64,000 bases of DNA from CAZGMJ01 sp964526785 (lineage in GTDB: Bacteria; Planctomycetota; Phycisphaerae; Sedimentisphaerales; Anaerobacaceae): NCBI GenBank assembly GCA_964526785.1, contig CAZGMJ010000011.1, positions 45,719 through 109,718 of the forward strand, read 5' to 3'. Within the stretch, counting starts at the first letter, position 1. Every line of letters begins with the position of its first letter. Positions 50,243 through 58,939 of the stretch are shown piece after piece. Below the pieces are notes generated by a model. That model saw only the letters and a program-made list of their open reading frames with translations, had not been told where the DNA came from and made no database searches. The position numbers and the translations under genes are program-made.

Positions 50243-52438
50243 CTACGCCGTCTGCGACGCTATCAGCTTGCCAAGAAACGTCCGTACCTCCTTGGGGGAA
50301 TTCAACCTGAACCGGGCGCGCGACGGCCCGATGCCTATCTTGCAGGATACGGCATTTTGATCCAGGACCGCGAACATGTCCTCATCCGTGTAGTCGTCGC
50401 CCGCACAGAAAACGAAGGGCCAGTCCTGCCTGCCGAGCCAGTGCCGTACCGCCTCGCCCTTGTTGACGTTCATATTCTTGACTTCAACAATCTTGCTCCC
50501 CTCGAATACGCCGATATTCAGATTGGCCGTCATCGCAACCAACGCGTCCTTCAACTCCTGAGTTCTCAGCTTGGCCAGATCGGGCTCGCTCTTCCTGCAG
50601 TGCCACACGAGGGAGTAATGCTTCTCTTCGAGCAACGAACCGGGCGTGCGGTCCACGTACAGTTCCAGCATGGGCCGAATAATCTCTTTCCAGTCCGTGT
50701 CACTGGCCGCTGGTGTTCTCCATCGCTTGTTGTGCATCCGGTAGAATGCGCCGTGTTCCGCGATCAGACTCACGGGCAACTCTCCCAGCCACGACGCAAG
50801 AGTGGTCTTGTCCCTCCCGCTGATAATGACCACTTCGTTTCGTTTGTCTTCTGCCAGGTGCTTGAGGATGTCGAGCAAATGCTTGTCGGGCTTCGCATCT
50901 TCAGGCCGTTTTGTGAACGATACGAGAGTGCCGTCATAGTCGAAAAGGAGGAGCCGATGTTTGGCCTGACGGTATTGTCGACACGCTTTCTCCTGCGCCG
51001 TTTCCGAGAACCTCCTCGTAAATAGATGGCTCTGTTTGTGCCTGACCTCCCGGAGGCTGTGGATAAAATCGTTGGCCCATCGTCCGACCGTGTATCGGGA
51101 CAGGCGGGACTGCATAAGGTGGTTTCGGCGGCTTCTTTGCTCCTGAGGCATCTCGAGCGCTTCGATCACCGCACGAACTACGCGCTCCTTGTCGTGCGGA
51201 TTGACCATGATCGCTTCCGGCAGTTCGCTGGCCGCCCCGGCCATTTCGCTGAGAACCAGTACTCCCTGCTCCGCGCTGTTGTGTTGCGACGCCACGAACT
51301 CCTTGGCCACAAGATTCATACCGTCGCGCAGGGGCGTAATGAACGCCACATCCGCACAGTTATAAAGCGCCGAAAGCTTCTCGAAGGGCAGGCTTCGATA
51401 CATGTAGGATACGGGCACCCAGTCCAGCTTGCCGTATGTGCCGTTAATCCGGCCGACGATCTTCTCGATCTTGTCGCGCAGAATGCTGTAATGCTCCACC
51501 TTGGTGCGGGATGGAACCGCTATGACCACCAGCGATACTTTGCCGTGGTATTCGGGGTGCTTGGTCAAAAACCAGTCGAAAGCCTCCAAACGCAGTAGTA
51601 TGCCCTTGGTATAGTCCAGTCGGTCAACGGAAATGATGATACGCACCGGGTAGTTCTTACGAATCGACGCCATCTCGTCGCGAACTTCCGACAATTCCTT
51701 GCTGTTGGCATACTTATCGTAGTCGATGCCCATGGGGAATGCATCGATTCGCACGAGACGATCGTTCACGACCAGTTCGCTCAAGTGGTGTTCATGGCCT
51801 GTGAGCCGGTAGACGCTGCTGAGGAAGTGACGAACGTAATCGTACTCGTGAAAGCCGATCAGGTCGGACCCCAGCATGCCCTCGAGTATTTCCGTCCTCC
51901 AGGGCAGAAGGCGTATCAGTTCGAACGTTGGAAACGGGATGTGCAGGAAAAAGCCTATCTGCGCATCCGGAATCTTCTCCCGAATCATCTTCGGCAGCAG
52001 CATCAGTTGATAATCGTGCACCCATATCTGGTCGTCCTTCTCCACATGTTGCACGATCTCGTCGCAGAACATCTGGTTGACTTTCTTGTAGCTCTGCCAC
52101 AACTCCTTCTTGAATACGGCATACTGCACGAAATAATGAAACAGCGGCCAGATCGTCTTGTTGGAGAAACCCGAGTAGAAGCCCCGGATGTCCTTCGTGC
52201 TGAGCATGACCGGATAGCAACCGCGCTCGTTCAGTCCGTCGCTTATCTCCTTCTTGTGCTCCGGTGTCAACTTATCCCTGGACAGACCCGGCCAGCCGAA
52301 CCAGATGCGCTCCTCTGGTTCGGAAAGCGACGACATGCCCGTGGCTACACCGCCAACACTCTGGTGATAAGAAACCTTCCCTCCATACTTGGTAACGGTT
52401 ACAGGTAGACGGTTGGAAACGATGATCAGTTTTGACAT
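50243..52438 (-). CDS. Fused trehalose-6-phosphate synthase / trehalose-phosphatase
   Basis: A 731-residue bifunctional enzyme. The N-terminal GT20 domain (residues 1 to about 470) makes trehalose 6-phosphate from UDP-glucose and glucose 6-phosphate: SVGGVATGMSSL, VHDYQLMLLPKMIR, DGMNLVAKEFVASQ and LSEMAGAASELPEAIMVNP are conserved. The C-terminal HAD domain (about 495-731) removes the phosphate: LLLFDYDGTLVSF (nucleophile Asp), VIISGRDKTTLASWL and CAGDDYTDEDMFAVL. ATG 52438 has AAGG seven bases upstream, and the longer frame upstream is not family sequence. Trehalose here is probably an osmoprotectant, which fits a saline or marine setting (inference). Confidence 0.95.
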   Translation of the reverse strand: MSKLIIVSNRLPVTVTKYGGKVSYHQSVGGVATGMSSLSEPEERIWFGWPGLSRDKLTPEHKKEISDGLNERGCYPVMLSTKDIRGFYSGFSNKTIWPLFHYFVQYAVFKKELWQSYKKVNQMFCDEIVQHVEKDDQIWVHDYQLMLLPKMIREKIPDAQIGFFLHIPFPTFELIRLLPWRTEILEGMLGSDLIGFHEYDYVRHFLSSVYRLTGHEHHLSELVVNDRLVRIDAFPMGIDYDKYANSKELSEVRDEMASIRKNYPVRIIISVDRLDYTKGILLRLEAFDWFLTKHPEYHGKVSLVVIAVPSRTKVEHYSILRDKIEKIVGRINGTYGKLDWVPVSYMYRSLPFEKLSALYNCADVAFITPLRDGMNLVAKEFVASQHNSAEQGVLVLSEMAGAASELPEAIMVNPHDKERVVRAVIEALEMPQEQRSRRNHLMQSRLSRYTVGRWANDFIHSLREVRHKQSHLFTRRFSETAQEKACRQYRQAKHRLLLFDYDGTLVSFTKRPEDAKPDKHLLDILKHLAEDKRNEVVIISGRDKTTLASWLGELPVSLIAEHGAFYRMHNKRWRTPAASDTDWKEIIRPMLELYVDRTPGSLLEEKHYSLVWHCRKSEPDLAKLRTQELKDALVAMTANLNIGVFEGSKIVEVKNMNVNKGEAVRHWLGRQDWPFVFCAGDDYTDEDMFAVLDQNAVSCKIGIGPSRARFRLNSPKEVRTFLGKLIASQTA

Positions 52439-52548
52439 TGTACGACCTTGCCTCGGTTTTCGATATAATTGCGACCGTCGGTGAGAGATTCCAAAGTGGA
52501 GAACTCTAACCGGTGGAGCATACATTTCAGTTGCCCGCATGCTACTAC

Positions 52549-52577
52549 AGTATACTCGGAAAGAACCTCGCTTTACA
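52549..52577 (-). promoter_or_regulatory. Candidate promoter of the trehalose gene
   Basis: Minus strand: TGTAAA (52577-52572), a 17-bp spacer, then TATACT (52554-52549). Good -10, weak -35. Confidence 0.4.
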
Positions 52578-52661
52578 GGCCCAACTCGGCGTTTTTGTCG
52601 AGAAAACCGATGCTCGGCCCCGCCGCCGAGAAAATCGCTGAAAAATCAGTATTATCCCCAA

Positions 52662-52689
52662 TAGACACAGCAATATGAACTGCTATACT
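52662..52689 (+). promoter_or_regulatory. Predicted extended -10 promoter of a short transcript
   Basis: TAGACA (52662-52667), a 16-bp spacer, then TATACT (52684-52689) with the extended element TGC immediately before. Both hexamers match five of six consensus bases. Confidence 0.6.
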
Positions 52690-52695
52690 CAAAAC

Positions 52696-52830
52696 GGTCT
52701 TCTCACCAATGCACAAGGAGGTGCTGTGGTGTGATCTGTGGCGTCATGTTTCGCAGAATCAGGGACGATTCGGTTGATACCGCAGGAACCTCCGAATTCA
52801 AGCTCCGGTACCTCCTCGCCGGAGCTTTTT
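52696..52830 (+). ncRNA. Candidate small RNA or attenuated leader of about 135 nt
   Basis: Bounded by an extended -10 promoter and an intrinsic terminator. It contains a strong Shine-Dalgarno-like AAGGAGG (52715-52721), a 22-codon ORF from ATG 52709, and in the terminator loop ACCTCCT (52810-52816), which is the exact complement of AGGAGGT (52716-52722). The loop could pair with that site or with ribosome sites of other mRNAs. It may be a trans-acting RNA or a regulatory leader of the C45 hydrolase gene 204 bp beyond the terminator. No known RNA family recognised. Confidence 0.45.
52801..52830 (+). terminator. Intrinsic terminator with CCTCCT loop
   Basis: Perfect 8-bp stem AGCTCCGG / CCGGAGCT (52801-52808 with 52819-52826), a 10-nt loop containing ACCTCCT, and a run of five T on the plus strand. 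Confidence 0.75.
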
Positions 52831-53033
52831 CTGTACTTTCCTGGTTCACTGTACCACGGTCGCGCTAGCCATGCTAGCATTGACGGCCGTTTCGTGGCTC
52901 CGGCCAAGGCCTACGGTGGAAAGCCGGATTCCCCGTATGTGCCTGACCGTTCGCAAGCTTGTGGCCGCTCGCCTGGTTTTCGGCTATGATAAACTCGCCT
53001 GTGAACCAAGAAAACAGTGAAAGGTCTGGCGCT

Positions 53034-54191
53034 ATGAGCAAACGCAAAGCTGTGATACAGATGTTGATCGTCCCCGCCTTGCTGTCGGTGTGCCTCGCCG
53101 ATGGATTTAGAACGAATATCGGGCCGGAAAAGGTTCCGTTGGTCATCGTTCGAGGCGATGCCCGCGAGATGGGCAGGTGCATGGGCGTTCTGATGCAACA
53201 GGACGCTCGGCAGCTAATCGATGCGATGACGCAGCATCTCGGAGCGGCCGGACCCCGTTACAGCAAACAGAATCTGGACGCTGCATGGCAGGCCGTCTCG
53301 CCGCACATCAGCGAGCAGTGGAAAGAGCAGCTTCGCGGCCTGGCGGAGGGCAGCGGTATCGATCACCGTGAACTGATCCGAGCCCACATGATTCCCGTCG
53401 TAGGTGACTACTCGTGCAGCGGCGCCGTTATCTGGGGCGAAGCGACCGCCGACGGCAGGATGTACGCCTTCCGTAATCTCGACTATGCGCTGGATATGCA
53501 TATGCAGGATCTGCCAGCCGTGGTTGTGTGCATACCGGCCGATGGCCTACCGCACGTCAATCCCACCTTTGCGGGATTCATCGGCGTACAAACGGGCATG
53601 AACCAAAAGGGCCTGGTGCTTACGGAAATGGGAGATTCGCCGGGCAGAGACTATCCTTTCGATCTTGACGGCGTTCCATTCTTCACGCTATTCAGCGACA
53701 TGCTCTATCGGGCGGACCGAATGGAGGCTGCTCTGGCCATGATTCGCCGGGCCCAACGAATCAAGAAATACCACTATGTAATCGGCTGTGCCGCGGACAA
53801 CAAAGGCGTGAAGATACGGGCTCATGCCCCCGAACTGGATATATGGACCGACAACGATCCCGACGACGAGTTGGCGCCGAACGTCTATCAGAATATCGTC
53901 ATCAATCCCGAAAGCCGAGCGCCCATCGCATTTGAGCACATCAAAGCGAACTATGGCGGGTACACTCTCGACGAGGTGATTGACTTGACCAAAGCAATCC
54001 CCATCAAAGGGGGCAATCTTTTTGCGGTGGTCTACAATGTGACCGACCTCAAGATGTATTTCGCGTATGCCAGAGGCATGGAAGAGGCATACAAGAGGCC
54101 ATTCCAGCGGCTCGATTTGAGAAAGTGCTTTGACTATAACACCGCTTTGCAGTCGTTCCCTGTCGAACAGCATACCAGGGACGCACCGTGA
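53034..54191 (+). CDS. Secreted C45-family (acyl-transferase/amidase-like) Ntn hydrolase
   Basis: A 385-residue protein with a signal-like N-terminus (VIQMLIVPALLSVCLADG) and the fold of C45 peptidases, the family of penicillin acyl-CoA:6-APA acyltransferase. The segment VVGDYSCSGAVIWGEATADGRMYAFRNLDY contains the Cys expected to become the N-terminal nucleophile after self-cleavage, together with the conserved R-N-x-D-Y. GVQTGMNQKGLVLTEMG and YHYVIGCAADNKGV follow as in the family. ATG 53034 has GAAAGG at 53019-53024, and upstream in-frame residues look non-coding. The hydrolysed amide is unknown. A possible regulatory leader lies upstream. Confidence 0.82.
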   Translation: MSKRKAVIQMLIVPALLSVCLADGFRTNIGPEKVPLVIVRGDAREMGRCMGVLMQQDARQLIDAMTQHLGAAGPRYSKQNLDAAWQAVSPHISEQWKEQLRGLAEGSGIDHRELIRAHMIPVVGDYSCSGAVIWGEATADGRMYAFRNLDYALDMHMQDLPAVVVCIPADGLPHVNPTFAGFIGVQTGMNQKGLVLTEMGDSPGRDYPFDLDGVPFFTLFSDMLYRADRMEAALAMIRRAQRIKKYHYVIGCAADNKGVKIRAHAPELDIWTDNDPDDELAPNVYQNIVINPESRAPIAFEHIKANYGGYTLDEVIDLTKAIPIKGGNLFAVVYNVTDLKMYFAYARGMEEAYKRPFQRLDLRKCFDYNTALQSFPVEQHTRDAP

Positions 54192-54197
54192 TACAAT

Positions 54198-54253
54198 GTG
54201 CTAATGATCGCCCCGACAGCGGCGGTTCTTCCACGGGGCGGAGTGTATAGCAC
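54198..54253. terminator. Two-part hairpin between convergent genes
   Basis: Inner stem CGCCCCG / CGGGGCG (54209-54215 with 54234-54240) and outer stem GTGCTA / TAGCAC (54198-54203 with 54248-54253). It lies between converging stops of the C45 and DUF1080 genes and could end both transcripts, although T-runs are absent. Confidence 0.45.
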
Positions 54254-54261
54254 GGCCGGTT

Positions 54262-55011
54262 CTAATCTTCCTTGCCGTTATCGTCTGCCCCGCCGGGCTG
54301 CTCCTCTCTGTCTGAGAGTATCTTAATCCGCGCGTTGCGTATCTGCACCCGCTCTTCGCCCCGACTGAGTTCCTGAAAGCCGATATGGCCCCGACGCGGA
54401 CGGTCTTTCACCGGCCGAGCCAACGAACCGTCGTGCCGCCGGACAACCTGATCCTGCTCATCCAGATTGAGATCATGTATCACGGTGTCGTTGAGAACCA
54501 CACGCATATACGAGCCGCGCAGCACAATCTCGTACCTGTTCCATTTGGTGGGCTTATATACCTGCTTCCTGGGTGCGATCGCCCGATAGATCCCGCCTGT
54601 CAGTTCCGAATCCTTGGCCCGCGGATTGTAACGCAGGTCCGCCATCTGCAATTCCATTCCGTCAAAAGCCGGATCGCCGCGCAGCGGTGCCCGCAGCGCA
54701 CAACCGCTGTTACCTCGCGGCCCGAGCTTGAAGTCGAATCTCAGGATGAAATTGCTGTACTGGCGTTTACTGATCAGCCATGTCCCTCGCGGCTCACTGC
54801 CTCGCAGGACCCCGTCCTTCACGTACCATTTGATACCTGGATCGACGGGCTTGCTCACGTCCGACCAACTCCGCACCAGCCAGCCTTCGGGCACCCCGTC
54901 TTTGGGAAACAAAGGCTTGAAGTCTTCTTCTTCCTTCTCCGCTGCGACAGTGTTTGCAGCCATGCTGACCATCAGCAGGCCGATAAGCAGAAAGTGCAGT
55001 TGCTTTTTCAT
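54262..55011 (-). CDS. Secreted 3-keto-disaccharide hydrolase family (DUF1080) protein
   Basis: A 249-residue protein with a signal peptide (LHFLLIGLLMVSMAANTVAA, cleavage before EKEEE). The single beta-sandwich DUF1080 domain shows KDGVLRGSEPRGTWLISKRQYSNFILRFDFKLG, GNSGCALRAPLRGDPAFDGMELQM and WNRYEIVLRGSYMRVVLNDTVI, all family-typical. DUF1080 proteins include 3-keto-glycoside hydrolases and many lectin-like relatives. ATG 55011 has GAGGT six bases upstream and a promoter about 95 bp away. The exported Gfo/Idh/MocA oxidoreductase 1.1 kb away could supply 3-keto sugars, an attractive but unproven pairing. Confidence 0.88.
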   Translation of the reverse strand: MKKQLHFLLIGLLMVSMAANTVAAEKEEEDFKPLFPKDGVPEGWLVRSWSDVSKPVDPGIKWYVKDGVLRGSEPRGTWLISKRQYSNFILRFDFKLGPRGNSGCALRAPLRGDPAFDGMELQMADLRYNPRAKDSELTGGIYRAIAPRKQVYKPTKWNRYEIVLRGSYMRVVLNDTVIHDLNLDEQDQVVRRHDGSLARPVKDRPRRGHIGFQELSRGEERVQIRNARIKILSDREEQPGGADDNGKED

Positions 55012-55104
55012 CGCTGTACCTCTATAACCCATATTCATGTTGAGACACATCTGTTCAGTCCACAGCTCCGGTGCTGAAGCGCACGCAGGCCCGACCATGT
55101 GGCT

Positions 55105-55133
55105 TTGATATCGCAAGCCCCTTGTCAGGTCAA
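55105..55133 (-). promoter_or_regulatory. Predicted promoter of the DUF1080 gene
   Basis: Minus strand: TTGACC (55133-55128), a 17-bp spacer, then TATCAA (55110-55105), about 95 bp before the start codon. Confidence 0.5.
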
Positions 55134-55263
55134 GGGGTATTTGCCTGTCCGTGATGGCCGGCGATCCCGCGGCGGGGCCTGGATTTGCATTGGTCCCGCG
55201 ACACTGCGCCGCACGCCGGAAAGGTGAAGAACTGCGGTATCGCATCTTGGAGTTACAGCAGCC

Positions 55264-56034
55264 ATGCATTTCAAAACGTACTTCGCCGTGCTCTGGTTGT
55301 GGATGGCGCTGGCCGTGCTCGTCTTCTTCGTGCTGCTCAAAATTCCCGCGCCCTACGGCAGGGCGGTGCGATCCGGATGGGGAAGGCGGATCTCCTCACG
55401 TGCCGGGTGGTTCGTCATGGAATTGCCCGCGGCGGCTCTCTTTGCAGCATTCTTCCTGTACTACCGAACTGCGGGATACGATCCCAACCATCTGCTGGTA
55501 TCTGTCATCTTCCTGGTGCTGTGGGAGGCTCATTATGTGCATCGCGCCGTCGTCTATCCGATGCTGATCCCCGCCAAACGAGCAAGAATGACCCTCTCCG
55601 TAGTCCTGATGGCCATTCTCTTCAACACCATTAACGCCTGTTTGCAAACCACGTATCTCTACCGGGTCGGACCCCATTTGACGACCGCCTGGCTTGGCGA
55701 CTGGAAATTCCTGACAGGATTTGGGTTGTTCCTCTCCGGCGGTGCCGTCAACATCCGATCCGATCAGATACTGCGGCGGTTGCGCAACAGCAGCAGGCTG
55801 TATGGCATCCCTCGCGGTTTTCTCTTTGAATACGTCTCGTGCCCGAACTATCTCGGAGAAATAATTGAGTGGCTCGGCTGGGCGATGCTTACCTGGTCCC
55901 TCGCCGGACTGAGCTTTGCGTTGTGGACGATTGCAAATCTCCTGCCGCGCGCAATCTACTGGCACAGGTGGTACCGCAATACGTTCGAGAATTATCCTTC
56001 GAATCGCAAAGCGCTGGTGCCTTTCGTATTGTGA
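55264..56034 (+). CDS. Steroid-5-alpha-reductase-like integral membrane protein
   Basis: A 256-residue polytopic membrane protein. The C-terminal signature YGIPRGFLFEYVSCPNYLGEIIEWLGWAMLTWS, followed by RAIYWHRWYRNTFENYPSNRKALVPFVL, is that of the 3-oxo-5-alpha-steroid 4-dehydrogenase family (SRD5A), including the conserved Glu and the NADPH-site Asn-Tyr. Six or seven hydrophobic segments span the protein. Bacterial members reduce enone lipids or steroids, or have unknown roles. No other lipid or steroid gene is near. The ATG at 55264 follows a weak GGAG. Divergent from the DUF1080 gene across 252 bp. Confidence 0.85.
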   Translation: MHFKTYFAVLWLWMALAVLVFFVLLKIPAPYGRAVRSGWGRRISSRAGWFVMELPAAALFAAFFLYYRTAGYDPNHLLVSVIFLVLWEAHYVHRAVVYPMLIPAKRARMTLSVVLMAILFNTINACLQTTYLYRVGPHLTTAWLGDWKFLTGFGLFLSGGAVNIRSDQILRRLRNSSRLYGIPRGFLFEYVSCPNYLGEIIEWLGWAMLTWSLAGLSFALWTIANLLPRAIYWHRWYRNTFENYPSNRKALVPFVL

Positions 56035-56064
56035 TGTTGCCCGCCGGGAACTTCGTACACGAGC

Positions 56065-57384
56065 TTACAATGTCCAGTCTTCGCGATACGCTCTGCGAAT
56101 GAGGGGAGCCGCCTCGGGACAGCCTTCCGCCCTAAGCTCTCGTGCATTCCAGTCTATCTTACGCCCCGTCCGCAAGGCAACGTTGCAGAGCAGGGCCGCT
56201 TCCGTCAGTGCCCCGGAATAGTCGAAATTGCAGGTCGTAGGCCCGCCCGTCTTGCAGGCCTCGGTCCATTCGCGATGATGTCCGATAGAGTCCGCAATGA
56301 ATGCCTCGGGTCGCTCGAAGTCAGCGAATGTCTCTTCAGGCAGAAGCTGATGCCTGTTGTAATCCGCGATGAGCATTCCGTCGGACCCCATGAACAGCAC
56401 GGCATTGCCCCATTTCGGCACCTTCTCCTCATCGAGAAACGGCGGATACGGCCCCCCGTTGTACCACGTAAGAGTGACCGGCGGCAGGTCCCCGCGCCGT
56501 GCATACTCCTGCCTTGCTATTGTCCATTTTGCAGCGCTTTCCGGATGCACGGGGCCCTCGGCCTCAACCGTCAGAGGATGACGCAGTTTCAGCGCCCAGA
56601 AAGCCAGATCGCAATAGTGGCAGAAGAAATCACCCAATTGGCCGTTTGCGAAGTTCCACCAGTACCGCCAGCCGAAAGGAGCATAGGTTGGGTGGTAGGG
56701 CCGATACGGAGCCGGACCGAGCCATAAATCCCAGTCGAGCGATTCGGGAACAAGGGGTTGATCGGTCGGTGCATCGGGTTGCTTCATGTCCGTTGGGACG
56801 GGCGGGCCGTTGAAGTTGGCCCCCAACCACACGTGAACTTCGCGCACGGAACCGATGGCATTGGTAGTGATCAATTCCACGACCCGTCGATAGTTGCCGC
56901 CAGCATGAATCTGCGTGCCCATCTGCGTCACGAGCTTGTTCTCATTTGCGAGCTCGGCCATCGCTCTGGCTTCGTACACGCTGTGCGTCAGAGGCTTTTC
57001 GCAATAGCAGTGCTTGCCCATCTTCATGGCCATGATGCCGGCAACCGCGTGGGTATGGTCCGGCGTGCCGATAACCACTGCATCGATCTTGTCGCCGACG
57101 TCATCGAGCATCCGCCGGAAGTCCTTGTAAAGCGTAGCTTGTGGGAACTGCTCGAAGGTTTGGGCTGCGCGCTTATGATCCACATCACACAGAGCGACGA
57201 TATTCTCGTGTGCAACGCCCCGAATGTCCGCCGCTCCCCGTCCGCCTACGCCGATACCCGCAATGTTAAGTTTGGAATTGGCCTGTGTCCCGCGGACAAT
57301 CGCGCTGTTCGATACGATGACCAGACCGCACCCTGTTGCCATCGTGCTGCATAGAAATCTGCGACGTGTCATGTTGCGTTGCAT
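56065..57384 (-). CDS. Exported Gfo/Idh/MocA family oxidoreductase
   Basis: A 439-residue NAD(P)-dependent oxidoreductase with a twin-arginine signal (MTRRRFLCSTMATGCGLVIVSNSAIV). The Rossmann domain is NIAGIGVGGRGAADIRG, and the family EKP motif is HCYCEKPLTHSVYEA, with the catalytic Lys. The C-terminal domain contains WRYWWNFANGQLGDFFCHYCDLAFWAL, the His/Asp-rich segment typical of the large planctomycete exported group. ATG 57384 has AGGAG seven bases upstream; ATG 57372 is an alternative. It probably oxidises or reduces sugar hydroxyls outside the cytoplasm with tightly bound cofactor. Convergent with the 5-alpha-reductase-like gene. Confidence 0.92.
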   Translation of the reverse strand: MQRNMTRRRFLCSTMATGCGLVIVSNSAIVRGTQANSKLNIAGIGVGGRGAADIRGVAHENIVALCDVDHKRAAQTFEQFPQATLYKDFRRMLDDVGDKIDAVVIGTPDHTHAVAGIMAMKMGKHCYCEKPLTHSVYEARAMAELANENKLVTQMGTQIHAGGNYRRVVELITTNAIGSVREVHVWLGANFNGPPVPTDMKQPDAPTDQPLVPESLDWDLWLGPAPYRPYHPTYAPFGWRYWWNFANGQLGDFFCHYCDLAFWALKLRHPLTVEAEGPVHPESAAKWTIARQEYARRGDLPPVTLTWYNGGPYPPFLDEEKVPKWGNAVLFMGSDGMLIADYNRHQLLPEETFADFERPEAFIADSIGHHREWTEACKTGGPTTCNFDYSGALTEAALLCNVALRTGRKIDWNARELRAEGCPEAAPLIRRAYREDWTL

Positions 57385-57430
57385 TTGCCGGCTCCTGATT
57401 CTTCCAGATGTTGTCAGTGTTTACCCGGAA

Positions 57431-57459
57431 AACGTAGCGTACACACGAGAGCAAGTCAA
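57431..57459 (-). promoter_or_regulatory. Candidate promoter of the oxidoreductase gene
   Basis: Minus strand: TTGACT (57459-57454), a 17-bp spacer, then TACGTT (57436-57431). Good -35, weak -10. Confidence 0.4.
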
Positions 57460-57537
57460 GTGTCGTGGTAACTCTCTCATGGAACGCGTTGTCAATGCGG
57501 ACACTTTTTGCTCGCTTATCGAGAGAATTGTGGTTAA

Positions 57538-58923
57538 ATGAGCGTCATGACAACAGAATCAGACAAGGATAAGCAGCAACGTAAACAAAGAAGAAAGCGA
57601 TCATCCAGTTCGGACCGGCAGGGGAATAGCCGTCCGCAGTCAGGTGAAAAGGGACAGCAGGGTCGCCCGCGAAAGCGGTCTCGCAAGCGCCGGCGCGACA
57701 GGCAACCTTGGAGTCTCGACCTGTTCCAGGTCCCTGAGAAACAGGGCGAAACCCGATTCCACGATCTCGATCTGGACGATCGAATCATGCATGCGATTGC
57801 CGACCAGGGGTTTAAGTACTGCACTCCGATACAGGCCAAGACGCTGACGCACGCCAATGCGGGTGAGAACATCGCCGGCAGGGCCCAAACAGGAACGGGC
57901 AAGACGGCTGCATTTCTTATCTCGATATTCAATAATTTCCTGAAAGATCCGCTTAAGGGTGATCGGCCGGTCGGCACCCCCAGAGCCCTCGTGATCGCTC
58001 CGACGCGCGAACTGGTTATTCAGATCGCCAGGGACGCCGACGATCTGGGCAAGTACTGCAATTTCAATTGCCTGGCCATATATGGTGGGCTGGATCTCAA
58101 AAAGCAGGCAAACAAGCTCAAGAAGCGACCGGTCGATCTGATGGTGGCGACGCCCGGCCGTCTGCTCGATTTCATCAAACGCGGCGCCATCAAGCTCAAT
58201 AAGGTCGAAGTGCTCGTGATCGACGAAGCGGACCGCATGCTGGATATGGGTTTCATCCCGGACGTCAAGCGGATTATCAGAAAGACCCCGCGACGTGAAG
58301 AACGCCGCACGATGCTCTTTAGCGCAACGCTGACCGACGACGTGCTTCGCCTTGCTTCGCAGTGGATGCCTGATCCGGTGTTCTGCGAAGTCGAGCCGGA
58401 GCAGGTGGCCGTAGACACCGTCAGGCAGATCGTCTATATCGTCACGACGCGTCAGAAGTTCACGGTTCTGTACAATCTGCTCAGGCATCGCCCGGATGAG
58501 CGCGTCCTGATCTTCTGTAATAGACGGGATCGGACCAAGTCCCTCGGGGAACGCCTTCGCGCCTATGGGATAGCCTGCAAGGTGCTTTCGGGTGCCGTGC
58601 CTCAGAAGAAGCGGCTGAGAATACTCGAAGGCTTCAAGGAGGGAACGCTTACGACCGTGGTTGCGACGGACGTGGCGGGCAGGGGATTACACGTCAAGGA
58701 CATCACGCTGGTCGTGAACTACGAGTTTCCCTATGAGCCCGAGGATTACGTTCACCGAATCGGCCGTACCGGCAGGGCGGGGGAAGCCGGCACCGCCATA
58801 TCGTTCGCCTGCGAGGAAGAATCCTTCACGATACCCGCTATCGAGGAATATATCGGCAATACTCTGCCCTGTGCGATGCCGGAGGAGGAACTACTCAAGC
58901 CGGTGCCGCGACCCGGGAAATGA
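57538..58923 (+). CDS. DEAD-box ATP-dependent RNA helicase
   Basis: A 461-residue RhlB/RhlE-type helicase with a basic, Ser/Arg-rich N-terminal extension (residues 1 to about 58) probably used for RNA binding. Motifs in order: Q motif GFKYCTPIQ, motif I AQTGTGKT, Ia APTRELVIQ, GG, TPGRLLDF, motif II DEAD (VIDEADRMLDMGF), motif III SAT, motif V TDVAGRGLHV and motif VI HRIGRTGRAG. ATG 57538 or 57547 can start it; the ribosome site is weak. It remodels structured RNA or takes part in mRNA decay; cold adaptation is possible. Its stop lies 16 bp from the stop of the convergent propeller gene. Confidence 0.95.
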   Translation: MSVMTTESDKDKQQRKQRRKRSSSSDRQGNSRPQSGEKGQQGRPRKRSRKRRRDRQPWSLDLFQVPEKQGETRFHDLDLDDRIMHAIADQGFKYCTPIQAKTLTHANAGENIAGRAQTGTGKTAAFLISIFNNFLKDPLKGDRPVGTPRALVIAPTRELVIQIARDADDLGKYCNFNCLAIYGGLDLKKQANKLKKRPVDLMVATPGRLLDFIKRGAIKLNKVEVLVIDEADRMLDMGFIPDVKRIIRKTPRREERRTMLFSATLTDDVLRLASQWMPDPVFCEVEPEQVAVDTVRQIVYIVTTRQKFTVLYNLLRHRPDERVLIFCNRRDRTKSLGERLRAYGIACKVLSGAVPQKKRLRILEGFKEGTLTTVVATDVAGRGLHVKDITLVVNYEFPYEPEDYVHRIGRTGRAGEAGTAISFACEEESFTIPAIEEYIGNTLPCAMPEEELLKPVPRPGK

Positions 58924-58939
58924 GCCAATCGCATTGTGC

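Larger units (their letters stand above)
52439..53033. other. Divergent intergenic region with a short transcription unit
   Basis: 595 bp between the trehalose gene and the C45 hydrolase gene. It holds a candidate minus-strand promoter (52549-52577), a plus-strand extended -10 promoter (52662-52689), an intrinsic terminator (52801-52830), and about 200 bp more before the hydrolase start. Open frames in it (for example 52469-52678) lack ribosome sites and protein character. Confidence 0.55.

Noticed and set aside
52469..52678. 69-codon ORF upstream of the short RNA unit
   Set aside because: No ribosome site, low-complexity composition, and it overlaps the predicted trehalose-gene promoter.
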